Shown piece by piece: positions 1 through 4,788 of a DNA stretch of 5,672 nucleotides (the stretch's first letter is position 1; each line of letters starts with the position of its first letter). Below the pieces are notes generated by a model. The model did not search any database. It worked only from the letters and a program-made list of their open reading frames with translations, and was not told where the DNA came from. Source of the stretch: an uncultured Collinsella sp. (GTDB lineage Bacteria; Actinomycetota; Coriobacteriia; Coriobacteriales; Coriobacteriaceae); NCBI GenBank assembly GCA_902496775.1, contig CABVCF010000108.1:1-5672 (forward strand). Reading direction: 5' to 3'. The translations under genes were made by a program, and so were the position numbers.

Positions 1-265
1 CTGGCTCGCCGACGGCAAGAGCATTGCCGGCTCGGTGCTCACGCTTGCCCAGGGCGTCAAGAACATCGTTGACTGGGGCATCGCCAGCGCCGATATCGCC
101 ATTCGCATGGCAACCGAGGTGCCGGCACGCTCCGCGCATATCGAGGATAAGTGCGGCAGCATCATGCCGGGTCGCGACGCCGACTTTGTCGTGTTCGACC
201 ATGAGCTCACCCTCGTCGAGACGTATGTTGGCGGCCAGAGCGTCGGCAACGCCTTTACCGAGTAA
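1..265 (+). CDS. nagA: N-acetylglucosamine-6-phosphate deacetylase, C-terminal part (5' end outside window)
   Basis: Eighty-seven C-terminal residues are visible, in the frame whose first full codon starts at base 2, ending with TAA at 263-265. NagA is a cytoplasmic amidohydrolase that removes acetate from GlcNAc-6-P (or GalNAc-6-P in AgaA relatives), giving the amino-sugar phosphate that enters glycolysis after deamination. The visible part carries the family's late motifs: an IAGSVLT block near the start, then a long helix (AQGVKNIVDW), and then the C-terminal strand region with CGSIMPGRDADFVVFD. That last block is the 'G.I.PG.DAD.V..D' signature that closes the small beta domain of amidohydrolases. 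The catalytic metal ligands lie upstream, outside the window. The family is recognised from motifs, and GlcNAc versus GalNAc specificity cannot be decided from this end. A diverged copy of the last 43 codons recurs at 2992-3123. Confidence 0.88.
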   Translation, partial: WLADGKSIAGSVLTLAQGVKNIVDWGIASADIAIRMATEVPARSAHIEDKCGSIMPGRDADFVVFDHELTLVETYVGGQSVGNAFTE

Positions 266-270
266 CGATA

Positions 271-309
271 GAAAAAGACGGCGGGCCCGAATCTGCTCGG
301 ACCCGCCGT
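271..309 (-). terminator. Rho-independent terminator of the flavodoxin gene, probably bidirectional
   Basis: A 13-bp stem pairs 278-290 (ACGGCGGGCCCGA) with 297-309 across a 6-nt loop, with one G-U pair. Read on the minus strand the hairpin is followed by CTTTTTC (277-271), a proper U-tract, and it lies about 30 bp past the flavodoxin stop. On the plus strand it sits just after the nagA stop but has no U-run, so it would be a weaker terminator in that direction. Confidence 0.85.
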
Positions 310-340
310 ATGGGTTAAACGCTCAAAAGCACCTTCACAG

Positions 341-925
341 TTACAGCTTGTTAGCGATCTTCTTTGCCGTGCGCTTAACGCCCGCCACCAGGCCTCCTGC
401 AGGATGCTCCTTCTCGTATGCTAGGCGCTTCTCGCGCTTGGCGTACTCTTCGACGATGATGTCGCCATACTCGTCTTCGATCTTGTCGAAGAAGTCGACG
501 GCGCCCTTAATTTCCTCAGCGGTTGGGTGTCCCTTTTGGACACCGCCGGCGAGTTTGAACGGCCCCCACGTATCAAAGCCGGGGCAGCCGTAGACACCCA
601 TAAAGATGGCCTGCCTCATGCGGCAGATGCCATCGATATCCTTGCCGTACCACTTGTTTTTGCCACCGTAGGTCATAAGGCCAAACACCTTGTCCTGCGG
701 CTGCAGCACGTTCGTGAGCACTCGTGCCATGTCCTTGTCGATCTCGGAGTAATAGATGCCCGTGGCGACGCCAATCAGATGGTATTCGTGCAGGTCGGGG
801 TACTCGTTTTTGCCAAGCGCCTTGACGTCGAGGGTATCGATCTCGGGGTGTGCCTCGACGATGGCGTCCACGAGCTTTTTCGTATTGCCGTGATGGCGCG
901 AGGCGTAGAGGATGATGGTTCGCAT
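341..925 (-). CDS. Flavodoxin family protein
   Basis: A 194-residue protein of the flavodoxin fold, a cytoplasmic FMN-binding electron carrier or redox enzyme. The N-terminus MRTIILYASRHHGNTKKL is the first beta strand followed by the phosphate-binding loop (residues 7-18, with GNT at 13-15). Further flavodoxin segments are VATGIYYSEIDKDM (about 53-66) and VFGLMTYGGKN (about 80-90). A later block, CPGFDTWGPFKL (114-125), recalls a subgroup of flavodoxins found in anaerobes. The tail is basic (VKRTAKKIANKL). I chose the ATG at 923-925 because it has an AAAGG site about 9 bases upstream and the flavodoxin core begins there. An in-frame ATG ten codons earlier has no comparable site. The gene is transcribed alone, divergently from the epimerase at 1082, and ends at its own terminator. 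Its redox partner cannot be told from the sequence. Confidence 0.87.
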   Translation of the reverse strand: MRTIILYASRHHGNTKKLVDAIVEAHPEIDTLDVKALGKNEYPDLHEYHLIGVATGIYYSEIDKDMARVLTNVLQPQDKVFGLMTYGGKNKWYGKDIDGICRMRQAIFMGVYGCPGFDTWGPFKLAGGVQKGHPTAEEIKGAVDFFDKIEDEYGDIIVEEYAKREKRLAYEKEHPAGGLVAGVKRTAKKIANKL

Positions 926-1081
926 AAGAAGGCCTTTCAGCTGTAATTGCATCAATGTCTGTATGGTACCCCGTTACATGGCTGGGATACCGGACGCATC
1001 GATGAACGTGCGGGTTTGTCCTTTGGTTAGGGCCGAGACGGGTACTTGCGAGCAAAAAGCAGTTGTTCGAAAGGATGGGCA

Positions 1082-1963
1082 ATGGAATACGCTCTCTCCA
1101 ACGATTCGATTTCTATTAAGGTGTCCACGGCTGGTGGTTCGTTTACCTCGATCGAGGCCGGAGGTCGCGAGTATCTGTGGCAGGGCGATCCCGCCGTGTG
1201 GTCCGGCCAGGCACCGATTTGCTTCCCGATTTGCGGAGGCTTGCGCGATAACAACGCCATGACGTTTGCCGGGCATCATGTAAAGCTCGCTCGCCATGGG
1301 TTTGCGCGCAAACAGGAGTGGAAGCTGCTGAGCCAGAGCGAGAGCGAGCTGGCGATGTGCCTGGCTTCGGAGGATAACGCCGCGCTGCTGAGCGATTATC
1401 CGTATCCGTTTAAGCTTGTCGCCCGCTATACGCTCGAGGACGCTGCCGTGCGCGTTTCCTACGAGGTCACCAACGAGGGCACCGAGGACATGCCGTTCTT
1501 TATCGGCGGTCATCCCGGCTTTAGGTGTCCGCTCGATGAGGGCGAGGCCTATACGGACTACGAGCTGCGCTTTGAGAAGGACGAGGCTGCTGAGCTTTGC
1601 ACTGCCGTCCCCTCGACTGGCTTGATTGACGTGACCAATCGCTCCAAGAACCCCATGGTGGGAAAGACGCTGCCTCTGTCACATGAGCTCTTCGATTTTG
1701 CGGAGACCATCTTTGACGTGCTCGAGAGCCGTCAGGTCACGCTTTCCAAAAAGGGCGAGGACAAGGGCGTCCGCCTGAGCTTTGAGGGCTTCCCATATCT
1801 CATTGTGTGGAGCAAGCCCGAGGGCGATTTTGTGGCGGTTGAGCCCTGGGGCGGCCTTTCGACCTGCTCCGATGAGGACGACGTGCTTGAGCATAAACGC
1901 GGCTGCCTTGTCGCCAAGCCCAAGGAGACCGTCGTTCGCTCGTTCACGATTGAGATTCTGTAA
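1082..1963 (+). CDS. Aldose 1-epimerase family protein, LacX type
   Basis: A 293-residue cytoplasmic mutarotase-fold protein (beta-sandwich) expected to interconvert alpha and beta anomers of a hexose or hexose phosphate. Residues that fit the family's active site are His72 in RHGF, His144 in GGHPGF and Glu254 in VEPWGG, the last being the likely base. The order and spacing match LacX-like epimerases better than classical GalM. The ATG at 1082 is preceded by AAGGA at 1071-1075, a good ribosome site. The longer frame from 1046 adds a stretch unlike the family and was rejected. lacC follows on the same strand 59 bases later, and lacX and lacC also share the lac operons of lactococci and staphylococci, which supports both calls. 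The real substrate is unproven. Galactose-6-P or tagatose-6-P anomers are plausible inferences. Confidence 0.87.
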   Translation: MEYALSNDSISIKVSTAGGSFTSIEAGGREYLWQGDPAVWSGQAPICFPICGGLRDNNAMTFAGHHVKLARHGFARKQEWKLLSQSESELAMCLASEDNAALLSDYPYPFKLVARYTLEDAAVRVSYEVTNEGTEDMPFFIGGHPGFRCPLDEGEAYTDYELRFEKDEAAELCTAVPSTGLIDVTNRSKNPMVGKTLPLSHELFDFAETIFDVLESRQVTLSKKGEDKGVRLSFEGFPYLIVWSKPEGDFVAVEPWGGLSTCSDEDDVLEHKRGCLVAKPKETVVRSFTIEIL

Positions 1964-2010
1964 TTCCGTTTTGTCGACTCGTATCGCGAGGCACAAGGAG
2001 CCTGCGAGAT

Positions 2011-2016
2011 AAGGAG
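2011..2016 (+). promoter_or_regulatory. Strong Shine-Dalgarno site for lacC, with an upstream twin
   Basis: AAGGAG lies six bases before the lacC ATG at 2023 and fixes that start. An identical AAGGAG occurs at 1995-2000, also followed by C. The upstream copy has no start codon at a useful distance. It could be a ribosome standby site or simply chance. Confidence 0.75.
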
Positions 2017-2022
2017 CTAAAA

Positions 2023-2958
2023 ATGATCCTCACCGTTACGATGAACCCGTCTGTCGATACGCGCTATCAGCTCGATGAGCTCATTATCGACGACGTTAAC
2101 CGTGTGACGCCCGAAAAGACCGCTGGCGGCAAGGGCCTCAACGTGGCCCGTGTGCTGGGTCAGCTGGGCGACGACGTTGTGGCAACCGGTCTGCTCGGCG
2201 GCCACATGGGCGCCTACATGGCTGAGCTCATGGACGCCAACGGTATTAACAACGACTTTGTGCCCATCAAGGGCGAGACTCGCATTTGCCTCAACATCCT
2301 CCACGCCGGCAACCAGACCGAGCTGCTCGAGAGTGGCCCGACAATTGCCCCCGAGGAACTCGATGCCTTTACCGCCAAGTTTACCGAGCTTGCGAGCAAG
2401 GCCGACGTTGTCACCATCTCGGGTTCGCTGCCCCGCGGTGTCGAGGCAGACTACTATGCCAAGATCACGGGCATTGCCGAGAACGCCGGCGCCAAGGTGC
2501 TGCTCGATACCTCGGGCGCTTCGCTCGAGGCCGCCCTTAAGTCCGAAATTAAGCCCGAGCTGGTCAAGCCTAACCTGACCGAGATCAACGGCCTTTTGGG
2601 TACGAGCTTTACCACCGTCGATGTGGACGAGCTCCGCGCCGCGCTCGCCTCTGATGCCCGCTTCTCCGATATCCCCTGGGTCGTCGTGTCCATGGGCGCT
2701 GCCGGCTCCGTTGGCTTCCACAATGGCCGTGCGTTCCGCGCCAAGACCCCCGATATCCCCGCCGTTAACGCTACGGGCTCTGGCGACTCCACTATCGCAG
2801 GCTTCGCGCATGCGATTGCTGCCGGCGCCGACGACGAGACGGTGCTGCGTACCGCCAACACCTGCGGCAAGCTCAATGCCATGGATCCCATGACCGGCCA
2901 TCTGGTCATGGACCGTTGGGACGAGGTCTACAACGGCGTTGTCGTGACCGAGCTGTAG
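2023..2958 (+). CDS. lacC: Tagatose-6-phosphate kinase (PfkB/ribokinase family)
   Basis: A 311-residue PfkB-family sugar kinase. LacC uses ATP to turn tagatose-6-P into tagatose-1,6-bisphosphate, the step before aldolase cleavage in galactose-6-P and galactosamine-6-P breakdown. Visible motifs in order: MILTVTMNPSVD at the N-terminus, DDVNRV at 23-28, the sugar-binding KTAGGKGLNVARVL (32-45, PfkB signature 1), TISGSLPRG (131-139), VKPN (181-184), and ATGSGDSTIAG (250-260, signature 2, anion hole with catalytic Asp255). GSGDS followed by TIAG, and the DDVNRV segment, resemble LacC more than FruK, but a 1-phosphofructokinase activity is the main alternative. Length is normal for the family. It lies 59 bases after the LacX-type epimerase with no terminator between them, so co-transcription is likely. 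The same frame stays open after the TAG stop into the nagA remnant. Confidence 0.88.
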   Translation: MILTVTMNPSVDTRYQLDELIIDDVNRVTPEKTAGGKGLNVARVLGQLGDDVVATGLLGGHMGAYMAELMDANGINNDFVPIKGETRICLNILHAGNQTELLESGPTIAPEELDAFTAKFTELASKADVVTISGSLPRGVEADYYAKITGIAENAGAKVLLDTSGASLEAALKSEIKPELVKPNLTEINGLLGTSFTTVDVDELRAALASDARFSDIPWVVVSMGAAGSVGFHNGRAFRAKTPDIPAVNATGSGDSTIAGFAHAIAAGADDETVLRTANTCGKLNAMDPMTGHLVMDRWDEVYNGVVVTEL

Positions 2959-2991
2959 GAGCTTGTGCCGCGGCCTCGGCATCGGTTGCTA

Positions 2992-3123
2992 GCTCATGTC
3001 GACGACAAGTGCAGTAGCATTATGCCGGGGCGCGACGCCGACACTGTCGTGTTCAATCCCGACCTTACCCTGGTCGAGACGCATGTGGGTGGCAACAGCT
3101 TTGGTAATGCGTTTGCCGAGTAG
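2992..3123 (+). pseudogene. 3'-terminal remnant of a second nagA/agaA-like deacetylase gene
   Basis: Forty-three codons plus TAG (3121-3123) match the last 43 codons of the nagA gene at the left edge. By hand count 32 of 43 residues are identical, and about 103 of 132 bases. The shared core is SIMPGRDAD and the end is GNAFxE. Upstream of 2992 the similarity fades, with perhaps a trace of VP near 2965. The rest of the deacetylase, about 330 residues with all metal-binding motifs, is absent, so this piece cannot be a working enzyme. Many differences are synonymous or conservative, so it derives from an older paralogue rather than a fresh copy. It sits between lacC and the YhcH gene on the same strand, which suggests a deacetylase was once part of this operon and was lost by an internal deletion. 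A GTG at 2965 could start a 52-codon frame over it, but AGGAG is only three bases away, so translation is doubtful. Confidence 0.85.
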
Positions 3124-3155
3124 CCGCCAAAGAAACGATCCGAGAGGGGATTTAG

Positions 3156-3629
3156 ATGATTTACGGTGCATTGGGCGATATCGAGGAGTACCGCGGAATG
3201 CTCAAGGGCCTCGACGTGCTGATCGACTGGCTCGAGGAGAACGACCCGGCGCAGCTCGAGGTCGGCAGCCATCCGATTCTGGGCGACAAGGTCTTTGCGA
3301 ACGTCATGGCTCCCACGACGCGTCCCGAGGCCGAGGCCCACTACGAGACGCATCAGCGCTATCACGACCTGCAGATCGACGTCGAGGGTCGCGAGGCCTT
3401 TAAGGTTGCCACGGGCAGCCTGACGCTGGTCCAGGAGTTTGACGAGAAGGACGACTACGATCTGGTCGATTCCGACGCTTCGATCGCCGGCGATCTTGCC
3501 GACGACAAGTTCGCGCTGTTCGTTGCCGGCGAGCCTCACATGCCCACGCTCGAGTTCCCGGGCGATGGCGCGCAGCCGGTCAAGAAGATCTGCTTTAAGC
3601 TGCTTGCAGACGCTTACTGGGAGGAGTAA
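3156..3629 (+). CDS. YhcH/YjgK/YiaL family protein (cupin-like, probable sugar anomerase or isomerase)
   Basis: A 157-residue single-domain protein of the YhcH/YjgK/YiaL (EbgC-like) family, a cupin-type beta-sandwich. Members occur in sialic acid, N-acetylmannosamine, gulonate and beta-galactosidase operons and are thought to act on sugar anomers or bind sugars at a metal site. Signature residues are present: Glu64 and His66 in YETHQRYHDLQID with Asp71 and Gln73, and a late His128 in GEPHMP followed by PVKKICFKL (141-149). The N-terminus MIYGALGDI is also typical. The ATG at 3156 is preceded by AGGGGA at 3145-3150. It follows the nagA remnant by 32 bases on the same strand, with no terminator back to lacC, so it is probably the last gene of the lacX-lacC unit. 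Exact substrate is unknown. The nearby deacetylase and tagatose kinase suggest an amino-sugar or galactose-type sugar. Confidence 0.87.
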   Translation: MIYGALGDIEEYRGMLKGLDVLIDWLEENDPAQLEVGSHPILGDKVFANVMAPTTRPEAEAHYETHQRYHDLQIDVEGREAFKVATGSLTLVQEFDEKDDYDLVDSDASIAGDLADDKFALFVAGEPHMPTLEFPGDGAQPVKKICFKLLADAYWEE

Positions 3630-3687
3630 CGAGCTGCTCGGCTGAGCTGTTCGTGTTGCGAGCGTTATCCTTTGGGGGAGCGCACTT

Positions 3688-3735
3688 AGGCCCCGCTGAT
3701 CGCGGTCCCCTTGGGGATTGCGGTTGGCGGGGCTT
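3688..3735 (+). terminator. Long 22-bp hairpin after the YhcH-family gene, probable transcript end
   Basis: Bases 3688-3709 pair without interruption with 3714-3735 around a CUUG tetraloop (3710-3713). Six of the 22 pairs are G-U, which pair only in the plus-strand RNA and become A-C mismatches in the opposite strand, so the structure belongs to rightward transcripts. It starts 58 bases after the stop at 3629 and is followed by the moderately U-rich TTGTTGTTGAG. It may be a terminator with an imperfect U-tract, a 3'-end stabiliser, or a processed small RNA. Confidence 0.62.
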
Positions 3736-3804
3736 GTTGTTGAGTAGGGGAGTTGCCGACGGCGTTGTGCTTGGATTGGCGGATGCGCGCTCGAAATCGG
3801 CAAC

Positions 3805-3826
3805 AAAAAAGCCGCCCGAAGGCGGC
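3805..3826 (-). terminator. Rho-independent terminator of tRNA-Thr
   Basis: GCCGCC at 3811-3816 pairs with GGCGGC at 3821-3826. Read on the minus strand the loop is TTCG and the hairpin is followed by TTTTTT (3810-3805). It lies 12 bases beyond the 3' end of the leftward tRNA-Thr and fits a terminator for that transcript. Confidence 0.88.
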
Positions 3827-3838
3827 TATCTTGTGCAA

Positions 3839-3914
3839 TGGAGCCAGCGACCGGGCTCGAACCGGTGACCCCCGCTTTACGAGAGCGGTGCTCTACCAAC
3901 TGAGCTACGCTGGC
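3839..3914 (-). tRNA. tRNA-Thr, anticodon CGU
   Basis: The reverse complement folds into a full cloverleaf of 76 bases including an encoded CCA (3841-3839). The acceptor stem pairs GCCAGCG with CGCTGGC, with U as the discriminator base. The D arm GCTC/GAGC holds the AGTTGGTA loop. The anticodon stem CCGCT/AGCGG carries the loop CTCGTAA, giving anticodon CGU, which reads the ACG threonine codon. The T arm is ACCGG/CCGGT with loop TTCGAGC. ACG should be a frequent codon in a genome this GC-rich. The gene stands alone, opposite in strand to the genes either side of it, with its own promoter-like boxes and terminator. Confidence 0.96.
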
Positions 3915-3953
3915 GGCCATGTGATGACGCAACTGAGGCGTCAACGGCTGTCT

Positions 3954-3982
3954 ATGATACGGGACATCGCAAATCCGCGCAA
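3954..3982 (-). promoter_or_regulatory. Probable promoter of tRNA-Thr
   Basis: On the minus strand TTGCGC (3982-3977) and TATCAT (3959-3954) are separated by exactly 17 bases. TATCAT matches five of six -10 consensus bases and TTGCGC four of six -35 bases. The expected start, near 3947, would leave a leader of about 33 bases before the tRNA. Found by eye only. Confidence 0.55.
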
Positions 3983-4071
3983 GTGTTCTGACGGCTTTTC
4001 TCACTTTAAATGCACTAATATTGGAGACGTGATGTCTTGCTCTTACGGGTCTCAAACAGAATGGGGTGGCG

Positions 4072-4566
4072 ATGGCTCAACCCAAGATTCTTCTCACACG
4101 CATCGATGACCGGTTTATTTACGGGCAAGACGTTGAGCTGTGGAACGAAGTCGTGGGTTCCAACCTTGTTTTAATCGTCAACGATGAGATTGCGGCTGAT
4201 TCGCGCAAGTGGGCCCCTATGAGGGTGGCGACACCCGAGGGTGTCTGGACGCGGTTTTTCTCGGTGCAAAGGACTGTCGACATCATTCATACCGCAACGC
4301 CGCGCCAAAGGATTCTCATCATGGTGGCGTCGCCCACGGATGCACTCGCGCTGGTTAAGGGTGGTGTGCCGATCACCAAGATCAGCATTGGCCATATGCA
4401 GGCGGGGGAGGGCAAGCACCCCATAACGCCCGCAGTCGCCGTAGACGATACGGACATCGCTGCCTTCAAAGAGCTACAAGAACTCGGCATAGAGCTAGAA
4501 ATCCGTTACCTCCCCAGCTCCAATCCCGACCCCATCCAACTAGTCATTGGGGACGTTCTTAAATGA
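4072..4566 (+). CDS. Orphan PTS mannose/fructose/sorbose-family IIB protein lacking the active-site histidine
   Basis: A 164-residue protein with the complete IIB fold of the mannose/fructose/sorbose/GalNAc PTS family. In that family IIB takes phosphate from IIA on a histidine and passes it to the incoming sugar. Family marks are the RIDDR segment at 10-14, VNDEIAAD near 38-45, ISIGHMQAGEGKHPI near 103-117, and ELGIELEIRYLP near the C-terminus. The active-site segment, usually R-I-D-x-R-L-I-H-G-Q-V, reads RIDDRFIYGQD, so the phospho-accepting histidine is Tyr17 and the catalytic route should be blocked. No IIA, IIC or IID gene is present in the window. I chose the ATG at 4072; a GTG at 4066 adds two residues, and GGGGTGG just upstream is only a fair ribosome site. 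Rare codons (CTA at 4474 and 4495, ATA at 4489) appear near the 3' end and are not seen in lacC. The last eight codons and the stop lie inside a repeat. It may be a sensor or decaying gene. Confidence 0.85.
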   Translation: MAQPKILLTRIDDRFIYGQDVELWNEVVGSNLVLIVNDEIAADSRKWAPMRVATPEGVWTRFFSVQRTVDIIHTATPRQRILIMVASPTDALALVKGGVPITKISIGHMQAGEGKHPITPAVAVDDTDIAAFKELQELGIELEIRYLPSSNPDPIQLVIGDVLK

Positions 4567-4573
4567 CTAGTCA
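4540..4573 (+). repeat. Left 34-bp terminal inverted repeat, overlapping the IIB gene end
   Basis: This is an exact reverse complement of 4690-4723, and identity stops at both outer and inner edges (A against C outside, A against T inside). The repeat is itself a hairpin: ACTAGTCATT (4539-4548) pairs with AATGACTAGT (4562-4571) around GGGGACGTTCTTA. Bases 4540-4566 encode the last eight residues, LVIGDVLK, and the TGA of the IIB gene. Confidence 0.9.
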
Positions 4574-4589
4574 AACGGGACACCCTTGG

Positions 4590-4639
4590 CACTTGGGGAC
4601 GTTCCTTATGTGCCGGCCTTTTAGGAACGTCCCCAAGTG
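4590..4639. repeat. Internal 17-bp perfect hairpin of the repeat element
   Basis: CACTTGGGGACGTTCCT at 4590-4606 pairs perfectly with 4623-4639 across a 16-base loop, and G-U or G-C pairs extend it a few positions outward (4586-4589 with 4640-4643). No U-run follows on the plus strand, so it is not a standard terminator, though it may slow RNA polymerase or protect the 3' end of the IIB transcript. Confidence 0.85.
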
Positions 4640-4689
4640 TCGGCAGATTGGGACAGTCCTTCTCGCCAAACGTTAAAGACTGTCCCCAA

Positions 4690-4723
4690 TGACTAGTCAT
4701 TTAAGAACGTCCCCAATGACTAG
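4690..4723 (-). repeat. Right 34-bp terminal inverted repeat
   Basis: Exact inverted copy of the left repeat. Its inner end forms the palindrome ATGACTAGTCAT (4689-4700). It stops five bases before the U-tract of the galM terminator, so leftward transcription that escapes the terminator would enter the element. Confidence 0.9.
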
Positions 4724-4727
4724 GTAG

Positions 4728-4760
4728 AAAAACGCCCGTCGGCAGTGGTGCCGGCGGGCG
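4728..4760 (-). terminator. Rho-independent terminator of galM
   Basis: CGCCCGTCGGCA (4733-4744) pairs with TGCCGGCGGGCG (4749-4760) around a 4-base loop, 12 bp with one G-U pair. On the minus strand it is followed by TTTTTC (4732-4727). It lies 28 bases past the galM stop and is oriented for it. Confidence 0.9.
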
Positions 4761-4788
4761 CTGCTGTGCGATATGTTGCGTTGTGGGC

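Larger units (their letters stand above)
4540..4723. repeat. 184-bp nested inverted-repeat element (MITE- or REP/BIME-like)
   Basis: The element is bounded by perfect 34-bp inverted repeats (4540-4573 and 4690-4723) and holds two further inverted pairs: 4590-4606 with 4623-4639, a perfect 17-bp stem with a 16-nt loop, and 4647-4658 with 4678-4690, a 12-bp stem with one bulged base. The decamer GGGGACGTTC occurs four times, at 4549 and 4595 on the plus strand and at 4625-4634 and 4705-4714 on the minus strand. A variant GGGACAGTC core forms the third pair. There is no coding sequence inside, so it would be non-autonomous. It fills the space between two convergent genes, a usual place for such repeats. 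Related GGGGAC-type palindromes are known as dispersed repeats in many genomes, but copy number here cannot be seen. Confidence 0.85.

Noticed and set aside
24..593. A 189-codon plus-strand frame over nagA and the flavodoxin gene
   Set aside because: It overlaps two well-supported genes in other frames, crosses a terminator and has no recognisable domain.
926..1081. Divergent promoters and an operator between the flavodoxin and epimerase genes
   Set aside because: A few -10-like hexamers and a short TTGCGAGCAA semi-palindrome (1046-1055 region) can be seen, but none pairs with a convincing -35 box.
2017..2982. A 321-codon open frame on the minus strand opposite lacC
   Set aside because: It mirrors lacC codon for codon, as expected from GC-rich codon bias, has no recognisable motif, and lacC has clear kinase signatures and a ribosome site.
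2996..3403. A 135-codon plus-strand frame starting at an ATG inside the nagA relic
   Set aside because: It is out of frame with both the relic and the YhcH gene, and its composition is low-complexity Arg/Ala/Ser typical of shadows.
3630..3860. Possible integration site at the 3' end of tRNA-Thr
   Set aside because: I found no second copy of the tRNA 3' end in the window and no integrase gene.
2994..4055. A 353-codon open frame on the minus strand across the YhcH gene and the tRNA
   Set aside because: Part of it (AQLVEHRSRKAGVTGSSPVA) is the well-known false translation of a tRNA gene, and the rest is antisense to a clear YhcH-family gene.
3985..4071. Promoter for the IIB gene, with TAATAT at 4016-4021
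   Set aside because: No acceptable -35 box lies 16-18 bases upstream, and nearby alternatives such as TTTAAA at 4005 are no better.
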